A stretch of DNA of 64,000 nucleotides from IMCC26256 sp046081705 (lineage in GTDB: Bacteria > Actinomycetota > Acidimicrobiia > IMCC26256). Below, in pieces: positions 17,365 to 26,588 of this stretch. The translations under genes were made by a program, and so were the position numbers. Where the stretch lies: NCBI GenBank assembly GCA_046081705.1, contig JBJTWK010000081.1:1-64000 (forward strand), given 5' to 3'. Position 1 is the first letter of the stretch. Each line of letters opens with the position of its first letter. The notes below the pieces were generated by a model. That model saw nothing but the letters and a program-made list of their open reading frames with translations. It was not told where the DNA came from and searched no databases.

Positions 17365-19914
17365 CTACTCGTACGAGATCGCGTCGAGGATGTCGATCTT
17401 CGCCGCACGCCGCGCGGGCAGAATCGCCGCGACGACCCCGGCGAACGCTGCGAACACCATGATGACGATCAGTTCGCGCGCCGGGGCCCGGAACGTCGAG
17501 AGGCCCTGATCGGCCAGCGAGTGCACGAGGGACCACCCGAGGAACCCGGCGATCACCATGCCGAGCAGGGTGCCGAGCAGGGCGATGATCACCGCCTCCC
17601 AGCGGATCACCGAGCGCAGTTGCCGCTTGGTCATGCCCACCGCCCGCAGCAGTCCGAGTTCACTCGTGCGTTCGATGATCGACAGACCGAGCGTGTTCGC
17701 GATGCCGATGAGGGCGATGATCACCGCGAGCGCGAGGAGTGCGTAGATGAGGTTGAGCACCTGATCGACCTGCGCGGTCTGGGACGCCTTGAACTCCTCC
17801 TGGTCCTGAAGTTCGGCGTTCGGGTAGTCGCGCAGGACCCGTTCGATCCGTGCGGTGACCATGCGCCGGTCCGCGTCGGGATCGACCTTGATGTACACCT
17901 GGCTGTCGAGCCGCTCGGTGTAGTGGAGGTCGTACGCCTCGATGGAGATGAGGAAGTCGAACAGGCCGGCCCGCTGCCCCGCGCCGTAGGTGGCGGCGAT
18001 GGTGAGGTCGGCCGGGCCCTTCGGGAATCGGATGGCGAGGCTCTGGCCCACCCGCCAACCCTCGTCCCGCATCTTCTCGGTCGACACCGCGATCTGCGTC
18101 GGGCCGAGTCGTTCGAGATCCCCCCGACGCGGCTCGATGTCGAAGAGCGTGGTCGCGGTGGCCGGATCCGCCGCGCCGAGGAAGGTCGCCCGGCCCTCGA
18201 TGTCGGCGCCGGCGAACCGGATCCCGCTCGCCGCCTCCACGCCGCGCACGTCGGCGACCTCGCGGGCGAGCGCCGGGCTGAAGCCACCGAGACCCGGCGG
18301 ACCCTGCCCCTTGGTGCGGATCACGTAGTCGGACCGGAAGGCCTGGTCGATCGACGACGCGAACGACGCCTTGATGGACGACGCGAAGATCGTGATGAAG
18401 CCGACGAGTGCCACACCGATCATGAGGGCCGCCGCGGTCGACGCGGTACGGCGGGGGTTGCGAGCCGCGTTCTCCCGGGCGAGCGTGCCCACCGTGCCGC
18501 GCAACCGCGGCAGCGGCCAGGCGATGAGACGGCTGACCGGTCGGGCGATCACCGGCAGCAGCACGGCGATCCCGAGGAAGATGAGGAACGCGCCGAAGCC
18601 GACCGCCTCCACCCCGCCGCCGCCGAAGAGTCCGATCAGGAGCGCGACCACGCCGAGTCCCGTGACGAGCAGACCCATGATCGTGCGGACGACGAGTCGC
18701 TTCACCGTGCTGGTGGTCGCGGCCCGGAGGGCCTCGATCGGAGCGATCCGCGCCGCGCGCCGAGCCGGCAGCAGGGCCGAGATCACCGTGATGCCCGTCC
18801 CGAGGCCGAGGCCGACGACGACCGTCCGGGGCAGGATCTGCGTCGCTCCGTTCGGGATGTCGATGCCGACCGCACCCAACAGAGCCTTGAGCCCGATCGC
18901 GAGCCCCACGCCGGCGAGCAGACCGGCGAGGGAGGCGAGGAGGCCCACGACCACCGCCTCCACGAGCACCGAGACCGTGATCTGGCGCCGACTCGCGCCC
19001 ATCGCCCGCAGCAGGCCGATCTCGCGCGTTCGCTGGGCGACGATGATCGAGAACGTGTTGAAGATGATGAACGAGCCGACGAACAGCGCGATGAGCGCGA
19101 AGGCCAGCAGCGCCACGTTGAAGAACTGGAGTTGCTGGGCGAACGCGTCCTGGTTCTCCTTCGTGAGGCGCTCACCCGTGATCACCTGCACCGACGGGTC
19201 GGCCAACCCGGCGGCGATGCGGTCGACCAACTCGCGCTGGGAGACCCCGTCCTCCCCGGCGACCTGGATGCCGTCGTAGCGGCCGACCGCGCCGCTCAGG
19301 AACTGCGCCGTCGGGGTGGTGAAGAGCGCAGCGGTCGCGCCCGCCGCCGAGTCGGCGCTCCCGAAGGTGGCGATCCCCGAGACCCGGAAGGTGGCCGGGG
19401 CCTGCTGGGAGAGGATCGACACGGTGTCACCGACCGCCACCCGACCGGAGATCGCGCTCGCGCGGTCGATCACGACCTCGTCGTTGTCGCGCGGCCCACG
19501 ACCCTCGACGAGCCGCCACGCCGTGAGCGAACCCGGGTTCCAGATGAGCCCGAGCGTGGGGGCGCCACCCATCGGGTTCCCGATGGTCTTCCCGTCGGAG
19601 CCGACCACCTGCGCGTAGAACTGCAGGACCCCGTCGGCCTCCCGAACCCCGTCGATCCCCCGGACCTCCTCGAGCAGCGCCGCGTCGACCCGGTCCCGCT
19701 GCTCGCCGAAGGCCGTATCGATGACGTCACGCGAGCGGACGTAGGCGTCGGTGCCCTGGGTGACCGACGTGACGAGATCGTCGAAGATCACCTTGATCGT
19801 GTCCGTGAGCACGAGCGTGCCGGCCATGAACGCCACGCCGAGCGTGACGGCGATCGCCGTCAGCAGGAAGCGGATCTTGTGACCGAGCAGGCCCTTGAGC
19901 GTGACCTTCCACAT
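17365..19914 (-). CDS. FtsX/MacB-type ABC transporter permease (duplicated)
   Basis: This 849-aa permease is made of two halves, each with an extracellular MacB-like domain and an FtsX domain. It has an N-terminal membrane segment after RFLLTAIAVTLGVAF, and one FtsX module near residues 265-390 with TREIGLLRAMGASRRQI. A second extracellular domain spans about 520-700, and the final FtsX module contains TSELGLLRAVGMTKRQL. The duplicated signature shows an internal duplication as in large LolC/antimicrobial-peptide-type exporters. The ATPase gene lies 7 bp upstream in the same operon. The transported molecule is unknown; family members usually act on lipoproteins, peptides or cell-wall enzymes. 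Confidence 0.9.
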   Translation of the reverse strand: MWKVTLKGLLGHKIRFLLTAIAVTLGVAFMAGTLVLTDTIKVIFDDLVTSVTQGTDAYVRSRDVIDTAFGEQRDRVDAALLEEVRGIDGVREADGVLQFYAQVVGSDGKTIGNPMGGAPTLGLIWNPGSLTAWRLVEGRGPRDNDEVVIDRASAISGRVAVGDTVSILSQQAPATFRVSGIATFGSADSAAGATAALFTTPTAQFLSGAVGRYDGIQVAGEDGVSQRELVDRIAAGLADPSVQVITGERLTKENQDAFAQQLQFFNVALLAFALIALFVGSFIIFNTFSIIVAQRTREIGLLRAMGASRRQITVSVLVEAVVVGLLASLAGLLAGVGLAIGLKALLGAVGIDIPNGATQILPRTVVVGLGLGTGITVISALLPARRAARIAPIEALRAATTSTVKRLVVRTIMGLLVTGLGVVALLIGLFGGGGVEAVGFGAFLIFLGIAVLLPVIARPVSRLIAWPLPRLRGTVGTLARENAARNPRRTASTAAALMIGVALVGFITIFASSIKASFASSIDQAFRSDYVIRTKGQGPPGLGGFSPALAREVADVRGVEAASGIRFAGADIEGRATFLGAADPATATTLFDIEPRRGDLERLGPTQIAVSTEKMRDEGWRVGQSLAIRFPKGPADLTIAATYGAGQRAGLFDFLISIEAYDLHYTERLDSQVYIKVDPDADRRMVTARIERVLRDYPNAELQDQEEFKASQTAQVDQVLNLIYALLALAVIIALIGIANTLGLSIIERTSELGLLRAVGMTKRQLRSVIRWEAVIIALLGTLLGMVIAGFLGWSLVHSLADQGLSTFRAPARELIVIMVFAAFAGVVAAILPARRAAKIDILDAISYE

Positions 19915-19921
19915 GGAGCGG

Positions 19922-20662
19922 TCAGTCCCCCAGGGTCTTCATGCGGTCGAACACCGTCGCGGCGGTCGGGTCGACGAGTTCGTCCACGATGCGACCGTCG
20001 GCGAGGAACACCACCCGGTCCGCGTAGGCGGCCGCGCTCGCGTCGTGGGTCACCATGATGATCGTCTGGCCGTGATCGTCGACCGCGCTGCGCATGAACG
20101 ACAGCACCTCGGTGCCACTGCGCGAGTCGAGGTTCCCCGTCGGCTCGTCGGCGAACACGATGTCGGGTCGGGCCAGGAGGGCCCGGGCCACGGCCACCCG
20201 TTGCTGCTGGCCCCCGGAGAGCTGGTTCGGGCGGTTGCGCAGCCGGTCCGCGAGCCCCACGGTGCGCACGACGGTGTCGAGCCACTCGGGATCCGGCTTG
20301 TGCCCGGCGAGGGCGAGGGGCAGGGTCATGTTCTCGAGCGCGTCGAGCGTCGGGACGAGGTTGTACGCCTGGAAGACGAAGCCGAGGCGCTCGCGCCGCA
20401 CGATCGTGAGCTGCTTCTCGGAGAGGGTGCTGAGGTCGACGTCCCCGATGAACACCTGACCGCTCGTCACGGTGTCGAGCCCGGCAAGCACGTGCAGCAG
20501 CGTGGACTTGCCCGAGCCCGACGGCCCCATGATGGCGGTGAAGGCGCCGCGGCCGAACTCGACGTCGATCGCATCGAGGGCCCGGACCTCGGCGTCGCCG
20601 GTGCCGTAGATCTTCGACGCGGCGACGGCGCGCGCCGCGGCCGTGGTGGTCAGGGTCGTCAC
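19922..20662 (-). CDS. ABC transporter ATP-binding protein (LolD/MacB type)
   Basis: This 246-aa ATPase has Walker A GPSGSGKST, Q-loop FQAYNLVPTLDALEN, signature LSGGQQQRVAVARAL, Walker B IVFADEPTG and switch VTHD. DEPTGNLDS is typical of the MacB/LolD/FtsE clade, matching the FtsX-type permease that follows 7 bp downstream. It has a short alanine-rich N-terminal extension and an unusual C-terminal tail after the core. It energises that permease at the membrane. Confidence 0.93.
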   Translation of the reverse strand: MTTLTTTAAARAVAASKIYGTGDAEVRALDAIDVEFGRGAFTAIMGPSGSGKSTLLHVLAGLDTVTSGQVFIGDVDLSTLSEKQLTIVRRERLGFVFQAYNLVPTLDALENMTLPLALAGHKPDPEWLDTVVRTVGLADRLRNRPNQLSGGQQQRVAVARALLARPDIVFADEPTGNLDSRSGTEVLSFMRSAVDDHGQTIIMVTHDASAAAYADRVVFLADGRIVDELVDPTAATVFDRMKTLGD

Positions 20663-20693
20663 GGGGGAACTCCTGGTCGGGGGTGGGCCGAGT

Positions 20694-21551
20694 CTACGGC
20701 TCGGCCGTCCCGGGCCCCGGGTCGCCGACGGCGCGCACGTCGGGTACCGCCGGGGTGCCCCGACGGGCCGCCCACAGGAAGCCGAGCGCGGCGAGGACGA
20801 AGCACACGATCGCCACCCATGCGTTGAGACGCAACGGTCCGATCCGATTCGCAGGATCCGTGCGCATGTTCTCGAACACGAACCGACCCGCCGTGTAGAG
20901 CATCACGTACAGCGCGAACAACTGGCCCTTCATGAGCCGCACCCGCCGCTCGACCACGAGGAGCGTGGCGAAGATCGCGAGGCACCAGAGCGACTCGTAG
21001 AGGAACGTCGGCTGGAAGGTGGAGTACTGCGCGTACTCCGCCGGGCGTTTCGCCGGATCGATCTCGACCGCCCACGGCAGGGTGCTCGGACGACCGAAGA
21101 GTTCCTGGTTGGCCCAGTTGCCCCACCGACCGATCGCCTGTGCGAGCACGAGGGCCGGCGCGATCGAGTCGATGAGATCACCGACGTCGAGGTGGCGGCG
21201 CCGTGCGAGCACGATCGCCACGATCCCGCCACCCATGACCGCGCCCCAGATGCCGAGTCCGCCCTCCCAGATCTTGAACGCGTCGAGCCAGCGCCCGCGG
21301 AACAGCTGGACGTCGGTGATGACGTGGTAGAGCCGGGCGCCGACGACGCCCCCGAGGACGATCCACAGCACCATCGCGGCGAACGACTCGCCGTCGTGAC
21401 CGCGCCGCACCCACCGACGCTCGGCGACCCACGCGGCGACGAGCACCCCGACCGCGATGATGAGCCCGTAGAGGTGGAGCGGCAACGGCCCGACCTCGAC
21501 CACACCCCGGGCGGGACTCGGGATCGACGCGAGGACGGCCACGACCGGCAT
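20694..21551 (-). CDS. lgt: Prolipoprotein diacylglyceryl transferase
   Basis: It attaches diacylglycerol to the lipobox Cys of prelipoproteins in the membrane. The 285-aa protein has about seven membrane segments and the Lgt signature GRWGNWANQE, with HVITDVQLFRGRWLDAFKIWEGGLGIWG upstream of it (only part of that block is needed for the match). Several predicted lipoproteins in this window would be its substrates. I place the start at ATG 21551; an ATG at 21590 would leave only 8 bp to the divergent gene and overlap that gene's -10 element. The gene lies 31 bp upstream of the ABC ATPase, so they may share a transcript. Confidence 0.93.
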   Translation of the reverse strand: MPVVAVLASIPSPARGVVEVGPLPLHLYGLIIAVGVLVAAWVAERRWVRRGHDGESFAAMVLWIVLGGVVGARLYHVITDVQLFRGRWLDAFKIWEGGLGIWGAVMGGGIVAIVLARRRHLDVGDLIDSIAPALVLAQAIGRWGNWANQELFGRPSTLPWAVEIDPAKRPAEYAQYSTFQPTFLYESLWCLAIFATLLVVERRVRLMKGQLFALYVMLYTAGRFVFENMRTDPANRIGPLRLNAWVAIVCFVLAALGFLWAARRGTPAVPDVRAVGDPGPGTAEP

Positions 21552-21598
21552 CGTAGGGGCCGACGACGCCCGGGCGTCGGTCGCTAGCATCGCCCCGC

Positions 21599-22231
21599 AT
21601 GGACATCACGATCCTGCTGTACGAACGGTTCACGGCGCTCGACGCGATCGGGCCGTACGAGGTGCTCAGCCGCATCCCCGGGGCCACCGTCACCTTCGTC
21701 GCCCGCCAGCGCGGCGTGGTGCGCACCGACGTCGGTTCGCTCGGCGTCGAGGTGGCGACGTCCATCCGCGAGGTCGACCGCACCGACCTCCTCCTCGTGC
21801 CCGGCGGTCCGGGTGAAATCGAGGAGCGGGCCGTCACCGAGACCATCGAGTGGGTGCGGGCGATCGACGCCACCACCACCTGGACGACCTCGGTGTGCAC
21901 GGGCGCGCTCGTGCTCGCGCAGGCGGGCCTGCTCACCGGGCGGCCGGCGACCACGCACTGGGGCGCGCTGCACGTGCTCGGTCGGCTCGGCGCCGTCCCG
22001 GTCGAGGAGCGCTACGTGCGGTCGGACAAGTACTGGACCGCGGCCGGCGTGTCGGCGGGCATCGACATGGCGCTCGCCCTCACCGCCAGCATCACGAACG
22101 ACGACCTCGCGCAGATGGTGCAACTCGGCATCGAGTACGACCCCGCCCCGCCCTTCACCGGCGGATCGACCCGATCTGCGCCCGAGCACATCCGGACCGC
22201 CCTCGAACCGGCTCTGCGCTACGCCGACTGA
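21599..22231 (+). CDS. DJ-1/PfpI-family protein (isonitrile hydratase-like)
   Basis: This 210-aa protein has the DJ-1 nucleophile elbow SVCTGALVLAQAG with Cys100, the early acidic motif DAIGPYEVL (D15, E21), THWGALHVLGRLGA and the AGIDMALAL segment. These features group it with the isonitrile hydratase/GATase1-like branch rather than chaperone DJ-1. No AraC DNA-binding domain is fused. TAGCAT lies 8 nt before the ATG, supporting a leaderless start. The real substrate is unknown. The stop overlaps the convergent UbiB-like gene by 13 bp. Confidence 0.85.
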   Translation: MDITILLYERFTALDAIGPYEVLSRIPGATVTFVARQRGVVRTDVGSLGVEVATSIREVDRTDLLLVPGGPGEIEERAVTETIEWVRAIDATTTWTTSVCTGALVLAQAGLLTGRPATTHWGALHVLGRLGAVPVEERYVRSDKYWTAAGVSAGIDMALALTASITNDDLAQMVQLGIEYDPAPPFTGGSTRSAPEHIRTALEPALRYAD

Positions 22232-23808
22232 CGCTTCCGGCGACCCTGCATGCGCTGGGCGATGAGGTCCCGTCGCGCCTTCACGTCCGCGTAGGTGAGC
22301 GTGTCGATCTCATCGGCGATGCCCATCGCCCCGCGCACCGACCCCATGTCGATCTCGAAACGGTGCTCGGGGTCGAGGCCGAGTTCGGCGGCGAGGCGAG
22401 CGCCGTGGTGCTCCTGGAAGTACATGAACACGTGCATGATCTCGGCGAGGATGTCGAGGTCCGGGGCGAGCGTCACGGTCGCGCCGTCGAGGAACACCAT
22501 GTTCTTCACGAACAGCATGAGCTGCTTCGGCGCTCGTGCGCCGTAGCCGAGCAGCTTCTTGGTGAGGTCGCGCAACTCTGCGGTGAGCTCGTCGGCCGAC
22601 ATCTTCGTCGGGTCCTTCACCGGGCCCTCGAGCTCGAGATCCGCGATCACCGCGTCGATGTCGGTGTCCTTCGGGAACGCTCCGAGGTCGCGGAGCGCCT
22701 CGAGTTGGCTGCGGACGTCGCCGCCCGCGCCGCCGAGCAGGAGGCGGAGGAACGCCAGCCGCTGGGAGTCGTCGAGGCGACCGGTGATCCCGAAGTCGAG
22801 GAGCGCCGTCCGACCGTCCGGGAGCACGAAGAGGTTGCCGCCGTGCAGGTCACCGTGGAACACGCCGTAGAGCAGCGCGCCCTCGAGGAACGAGATGAGG
22901 CCGGCGCGCAGCAGCGCCGCCGTGTCGATGCCGGCGGCTCGCATCCCCTCGACGTCGTCGAAGGAGAATCCGGAGAGGCGCTCCATCACCATGACGCGGC
23001 GCGTGACGAGGGTCGGGTGGGGTCGGGGCACGATGATCGCCCGCTGATCCGTCCGGGCGAGGATCGCCGCGATATCAAGCATGTTCGACGCCTCGAGCCG
23101 GAAGTCGAGCTCCTCGAGGATCGTCTCGGCGAAGAGTTCGACGAGGGCCGGCGGGTTCGCCAGCGCGGCGACCGGGATCCGGCCGACGAAGAACGGCGCG
23201 AGCCAGGACAGCGCGGTGATGTCCTCGCGCACGAGGGCGGCGACCCGGGGCCGCTGCACCTTCACGACGACCTCCTCGCCGGTGTGCAGCCGGGCCGCGT
23301 GCACCTGCGCGATCGAGGCCGCCGCCAGCGGGGTCGGGTCGAAGTGGGCGAAGACCGTCGAGAGCGGACGACCGAGGTCGGCCTCGATGACCGCCCGGAC
23401 GTCGTCGAAGGTCTCCGGCGCCACCCGATCACGGAGCAGCCGGAACTGGGCGACCAGCTCCTCCGGGAACAGGCCCTCGCCGCCCGAGATGATCTGGCCG
23501 AGCTTGATGAAGGTGGAGCCGAGGCGTTCGAAGGCGCGGCGCAGGCCCTCGGAGAGCGCAGCCCTCGAGCGGGCGCTCCGGCGGTCGCGCAGGTACCAGC
23601 GGAGCAGCACCCCACCGATGGCGCCGACGATCCGGAACAGTCGCGCGACCGGTGGGATCCGGGGGCGGGCGAGCGCTCGCGGGATCTCCCGGCGGACCTC
23701 GGCCCGCAGACGCGGGACCTCATCGAGCCAGGGCATGGCCGTCGGGTCCACCGACCACGGACCGACGTCGCTGAACGCGCCGAGTTCGAAGTCGGGTGCC
23801 GTCGTCAT
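22219..23808 (-). CDS. ABC1/UbiB/AarF-family atypical kinase
   Basis: This 529-aa protein has all the family motifs: KxGQ in FIKLGQIISGG, the alanine-rich loop AAASIAQVHAA, the lysine in VVVKVQRP, the ExD pair in LEELDF, HGDLHGGN and DFG. UbiB-like proteins bind ATP and support isoprenoid-quinone or lipid metabolism at the membrane; actinobacteria usually make menaquinone. The ATG at 23808 is preceded by TACCGT and 7 nt, a leaderless arrangement. The C-terminus ends in a basic RRKRQSA. No partner gene is evident. Confidence 0.9.
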   Translation of the reverse strand: MTTAPDFELGAFSDVGPWSVDPTAMPWLDEVPRLRAEVRREIPRALARPRIPPVARLFRIVGAIGGVLLRWYLRDRRSARSRAALSEGLRRAFERLGSTFIKLGQIISGGEGLFPEELVAQFRLLRDRVAPETFDDVRAVIEADLGRPLSTVFAHFDPTPLAAASIAQVHAARLHTGEEVVVKVQRPRVAALVREDITALSWLAPFFVGRIPVAALANPPALVELFAETILEELDFRLEASNMLDIAAILARTDQRAIIVPRPHPTLVTRRVMVMERLSGFSFDDVEGMRAAGIDTAALLRAGLISFLEGALLYGVFHGDLHGGNLFVLPDGRTALLDFGITGRLDDSQRLAFLRLLLGGAGGDVRSQLEALRDLGAFPKDTDIDAVIADLELEGPVKDPTKMSADELTAELRDLTKKLLGYGARAPKQLMLFVKNMVFLDGATVTLAPDLDILAEIMHVFMYFQEHHGARLAAELGLDPEHRFEIDMGSVRGAMGIADEIDTLTYADVKARRDLIAQRMQGRRKRQSA

Positions 23809-23860
23809 GCGGGGCACGGTACGGGTGCGACCTCGGGACGGACGAAGCGGCCGGACGCGA

Positions 23861-23894
23861 GGAGGGGCGCTCGGCCGGTGCCGGGCGCCCCTCC
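23861..23894 (-). terminator. Stem-loop downstream of the Rpf-like gene
   Basis: GGAGGGGCGC (23861-23870) and GCGCCCCTCC (23885-23894) form a 10-bp stem. It begins 27 bp after the stop of the Rpf-like gene, and no T-run follows. Confidence 0.6.
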
Positions 23895-23920
23895 ATCGCC
23901 GTCCTCGTCGTGGTCGCGAT

Positions 23921-24673
23921 TCAGCCGTAGGCCTTGCAGCCCCAACCGGACAGCCCGAACTCGTCGTGGACGCGCTCGGCGACGACGATCTGCTGCTCCC
24001 GGGTCGCCATGCCGGCGTTCGGCGCGAACTGCCGGCCGCCGAAGGCGTTCCAGGTGCCGTTGTAGAAGCCGACGCCGCCGGAGAACCGCGGTCCCCGCAT
24101 CCGCCAGTTGCCGCCGGTCTCGCACTCGGCGATGCCGTCCCAGTCGACGCCGGTGCGCCCGGCCGTCGCGAGCAGGGCCGCCTCGGCCCGCCCACGTTCC
24201 CAAGCCGCCTGCTCGGCGTCGAGGCGAGCGGCCGCGGCATCGATGACGGCCTGGGCGATCTCGGCGTCGCGCCACGCCTTGGCTGTGGCCTCGGCCTTGG
24301 TGAGCCGGTCGGCGCGGAAGCCGGACGGGGGGAGCACCCGCTCGCTGCGGGGTGCCATGAGGGCCGCCGCCGTGGCCGTGCCGAGGAGGCCGACCACGAG
24401 CAGCCCGGAGACTGCGACCGCCGAGGCGCCACGGCGGTGGGGGGCCGGGAGGCGCAGGCCGTGGAGACGGCTGGCGATCGACCGGCGGGCGCTGCGCCGC
24501 GGGGCGTGCGCCGAGGTGGAACGGGGGGAAGTCGGTGCAGCGGCGATCGGCCGCACCTCATGCGGGTGATCGAGTCGGGACTCGATCGCCTGCTCGGGGC
24601 TCTGACCGTCGAGCACCTCGGGGCTGTCCCCGAGAACCTCGCCGGCATCGCTCGGAACGAAGCGGACGTTCAT
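23921..24673 (-). CDS. Rpf-like transglycosylase (resuscitation-promoting-factor domain)
   Basis: This 250-aa cell-wall hydrolase is anchored by one membrane segment near residues 83-105. A cytosolic basic N-terminus of about 80 residues precedes it. The Rpf domain occupies the last 75 residues. Its catalytic Glu is E185 in AECETGGNW, its disulfide partners are probably C184 and C246, and it contains GGVGFYNGTWNAFGG and ATREQQIVVAERV. Rpf enzymes cleave peptidoglycan and promote regrowth of dormant cells. The ATG at 24673 is preceded by AGGAGGAG. The 365 bp upstream have no gene and may be a structured leader, as in many actinobacterial rpf genes. Confidence 0.88.
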   Translation of the reverse strand: MNVRFVPSDAGEVLGDSPEVLDGQSPEQAIESRLDHPHEVRPIAAAPTSPRSTSAHAPRRSARRSIASRLHGLRLPAPHRRGASAVAVSGLLVVGLLGTATAAALMAPRSERVLPPSGFRADRLTKAEATAKAWRDAEIAQAVIDAAAARLDAEQAAWERGRAEAALLATAGRTGVDWDGIAECETGGNWRMRGPRFSGGVGFYNGTWNAFGGRQFAPNAGMATREQQIVVAERVHDEFGLSGWGCKAYG

Positions 24674-25038
24674 GATCGGTGGTCTCTCCTCCTGGGGCGA
24701 CGCCCGTCGGCGCCTCCGGTTCCTCCCTCGGCCCGGACGCGCGTCGAGCAGATCCGGTTCGGGGAAGGGGGGCGCCCGCCGCCGCCCGGCGGATGCCGGG
24801 GGTCGCTCACGCCCGAGGGGACCATAACGACGACCTGGGACGATCCGCCTGTCGGATTCCAGTATCTGCCAGCACGGTTCGGGACGTTCAGCCCTGTGGA
24901 CAACTCGGGAGGGCGCGGCCCCGTGCGGGTCTGCGGCGATGATCGACCGGACCCCGGCGACGAACGGAAGTGACGTGGGTCACACAGGATCGAGGCCCGC
25001 GAACCGCTCGGAACGGACGCCGGGCGGCGCCGGCCGGA
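24674..25038 (-). promoter_or_regulatory. Gene-free 365-bp upstream/leader region of the Rpf-like gene
   Basis: No gene is visible in this stretch. On the minus strand it has a ribosome binding site (AGGAGGAG) just before the ATG and several GC-rich inverted segments. A hairpin ATCCG-ACAGG-CGGAT lies at about 24843-24857. A CCCCGAACC followed by a CTGCTCGAC tract at about 24742-24765 loosely recalls the 3' half of the ydaO c-di-AMP riboswitch. The core ydaO consensus is not clearly present, so the class is undecided. One TGTGGACAA (24895-24903) is identical to an actinobacterial DnaA box but stands alone. Confidence 0.35.
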
Positions 25039-26547
25039 TCAGTGCCGCGGGCCCCGGGCGCGGGCGTCGACGACTCCCATCGGGCAGACGAAGAGCCCGG
25101 TCAGGGTGCGCTCCGCGTGCTCGAGGCGCCAGGTGAGCATCCGCTGCGCGTAGTCGAGGACCCGGCTCGCGCAGGCGGGGTCGTCGACCCGGTTCACCAT
25201 CTCGTGCGGGTCCTCGTCGAGGTCGAAGAACAGCGGTGGCAGTCCGGCGAAGTGCACGTACTTGCCGTGGGCGTCACGGATCACCGCCATGCCGCTGCGG
25301 TCGAACGGGATGCCGAGCAGGCGCTCCGGGGTCCGCCCGACGGGGTCACGGAAGTCCCACTCGAAGAAGACCGCGTCCCGCCACTCCACCGGGGTCCGTC
25401 CCTCGAGCAGGTCGAGCAGCGATCGGCCGGCGCACTGCGCCGGGACCCGGAGCCCGAGCCACTCGAGGATCGTCGGCATGACGTCGACGTTCTCCGTGAG
25501 CGCCGCCATCCGCTCCCCCCGGGTCGGATCGGCCTCGGGTCGCGGGTCGCGCACGATGCACGGGATCCGGTACGAACCGTCGTAGAAGCCGAGCTTCTGG
25601 GTGAGGTGGTGGTCGCCGAGTTCGTCACCGTGATCGGAGGTCACGATCACGAGGGTCCGGGACCAGTCGTCCCGGGCCCGCAGGGCATCGAGCAGGCGCC
25701 CGACCTGCGCGTCGACCTCGGCGAGCATGCCGTAGTAGGTCGCCCGCAGCGTGCGGACGGCCGCCTCGCCCTCCGGTGCGCGCACCCAGTCCATGGCGAG
25801 CGCGCCGGCGACGATGGGGCTCACGGCCATCTCGGCCTCGATCGTCGGCTGCGTGTGGGGCAGGGGAACGTCGGCCGGGTCGACGAGCGTGTTGTACGGC
25901 TCCGGCGCGACGTACGGCGGGTGCGGCCGCAGGTAGGTCGCGTGCACGAACCACGGGGCGTCACCGACCTCGGCGAGGTACCCGAGCACCTCACCCGTGA
26001 GGAACGCAGCCTCCGAGTGCTCGGCGCGATAGGCGGCCGGGCTGCAGGGCGAGTCGTCGACCGGTCGGTGCGCCTCGACGTCGTCCGGCACGTCGTACCC
26101 GAGTTCCTGCAGCCACGCCCGCCAGGGCGCGCCGTGCTCGGGCATGTCGACGACCGCGCGGTACCCGGGGAGCACCCCCTCGTAGGACCGCAACCGCGGG
26201 TCGTCCGCCGGGAGGGTGCGCGGGTCCGGGCTCGTGTCCGTGTAACCGAACAGCACCGGGTCGTACCCGTGTCCCCGCACCTCGCGGGCGAGGTTCGTGA
26301 ACCGATCGTCGAGCGGGGTGCCGTTGAGGACCGAGCGGTGGGTCATCGCGTACAGCCCCGTGTGCAACGACGCCCGGCTCGGTCCGCACGGGACCGCCTG
26401 CGCGAAGTGCTGTGTGAGGAGCACGCCCTCGGCCGCGAGCCGGTCGAGGTTCGGCGTGCGCACCGCCGGGTGCCCGAGCGCGCTCAGGCACTCGGCCCGC
26501 CACTGATCGAGCGTGATGAGCAGGACGTTCGCGGCGGGCGTCGGCAC
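25039..26547 (-). CDS. Cys-type sulfatase / phosphonate monoester hydrolase family protein
   Basis: This 502-aa alkaline-phosphatase-fold hydrolase has the formylglycine site Cys54 in CGPSRAS, which is the C-x-P-S-R pattern. Metal ligands are visible at D14 (ITLDQ) and in TSDHGDELGDH. The stretch HRSVLNGTPLD and absence of a signal peptide resemble the cytoplasmic phosphonate monoester hydrolase / arylsulfatase branch rather than secreted sulfatases. The substrate is unknown. Cys54 must be oxidised to formylglycine; the matching enzyme is encoded at 29897-30859. GTG at 26547 is preceded by TTAGCC and 7 nt, a leaderless arrangement. Confidence 0.88.
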   Translation of the reverse strand: MPTPAANVLLITLDQWRAECLSALGHPAVRTPNLDRLAAEGVLLTQHFAQAVPCGPSRASLHTGLYAMTHRSVLNGTPLDDRFTNLAREVRGHGYDPVLFGYTDTSPDPRTLPADDPRLRSYEGVLPGYRAVVDMPEHGAPWRAWLQELGYDVPDDVEAHRPVDDSPCSPAAYRAEHSEAAFLTGEVLGYLAEVGDAPWFVHATYLRPHPPYVAPEPYNTLVDPADVPLPHTQPTIEAEMAVSPIVAGALAMDWVRAPEGEAAVRTLRATYYGMLAEVDAQVGRLLDALRARDDWSRTLVIVTSDHGDELGDHHLTQKLGFYDGSYRIPCIVRDPRPEADPTRGERMAALTENVDVMPTILEWLGLRVPAQCAGRSLLDLLEGRTPVEWRDAVFFEWDFRDPVGRTPERLLGIPFDRSGMAVIRDAHGKYVHFAGLPPLFFDLDEDPHEMVNRVDDPACASRVLDYAQRMLTWRLEHAERTLTGLFVCPMGVVDARARGPRH

Positions 26548-26588
26548 GCCGTGAGGCTAACCCCGCGGCGCGCGCCGATCCCCGGAGG

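Noticed and set aside
17521..20058. 845-aa plus-strand ORF over the FtsX-type permease
   Set aside because: Repetitive Arg/Asp/Glu-rich translation with no motif, opposite a clear ABC permease and ATPase.
24895..24903. TGTGGACAA, identical to an actinobacterial DnaA box, upstream of the Rpf-like gene
   Set aside because: A single isolated 9-mer; about half an occurrence is expected by chance in 64 kb on both strands. No origin features nearby.
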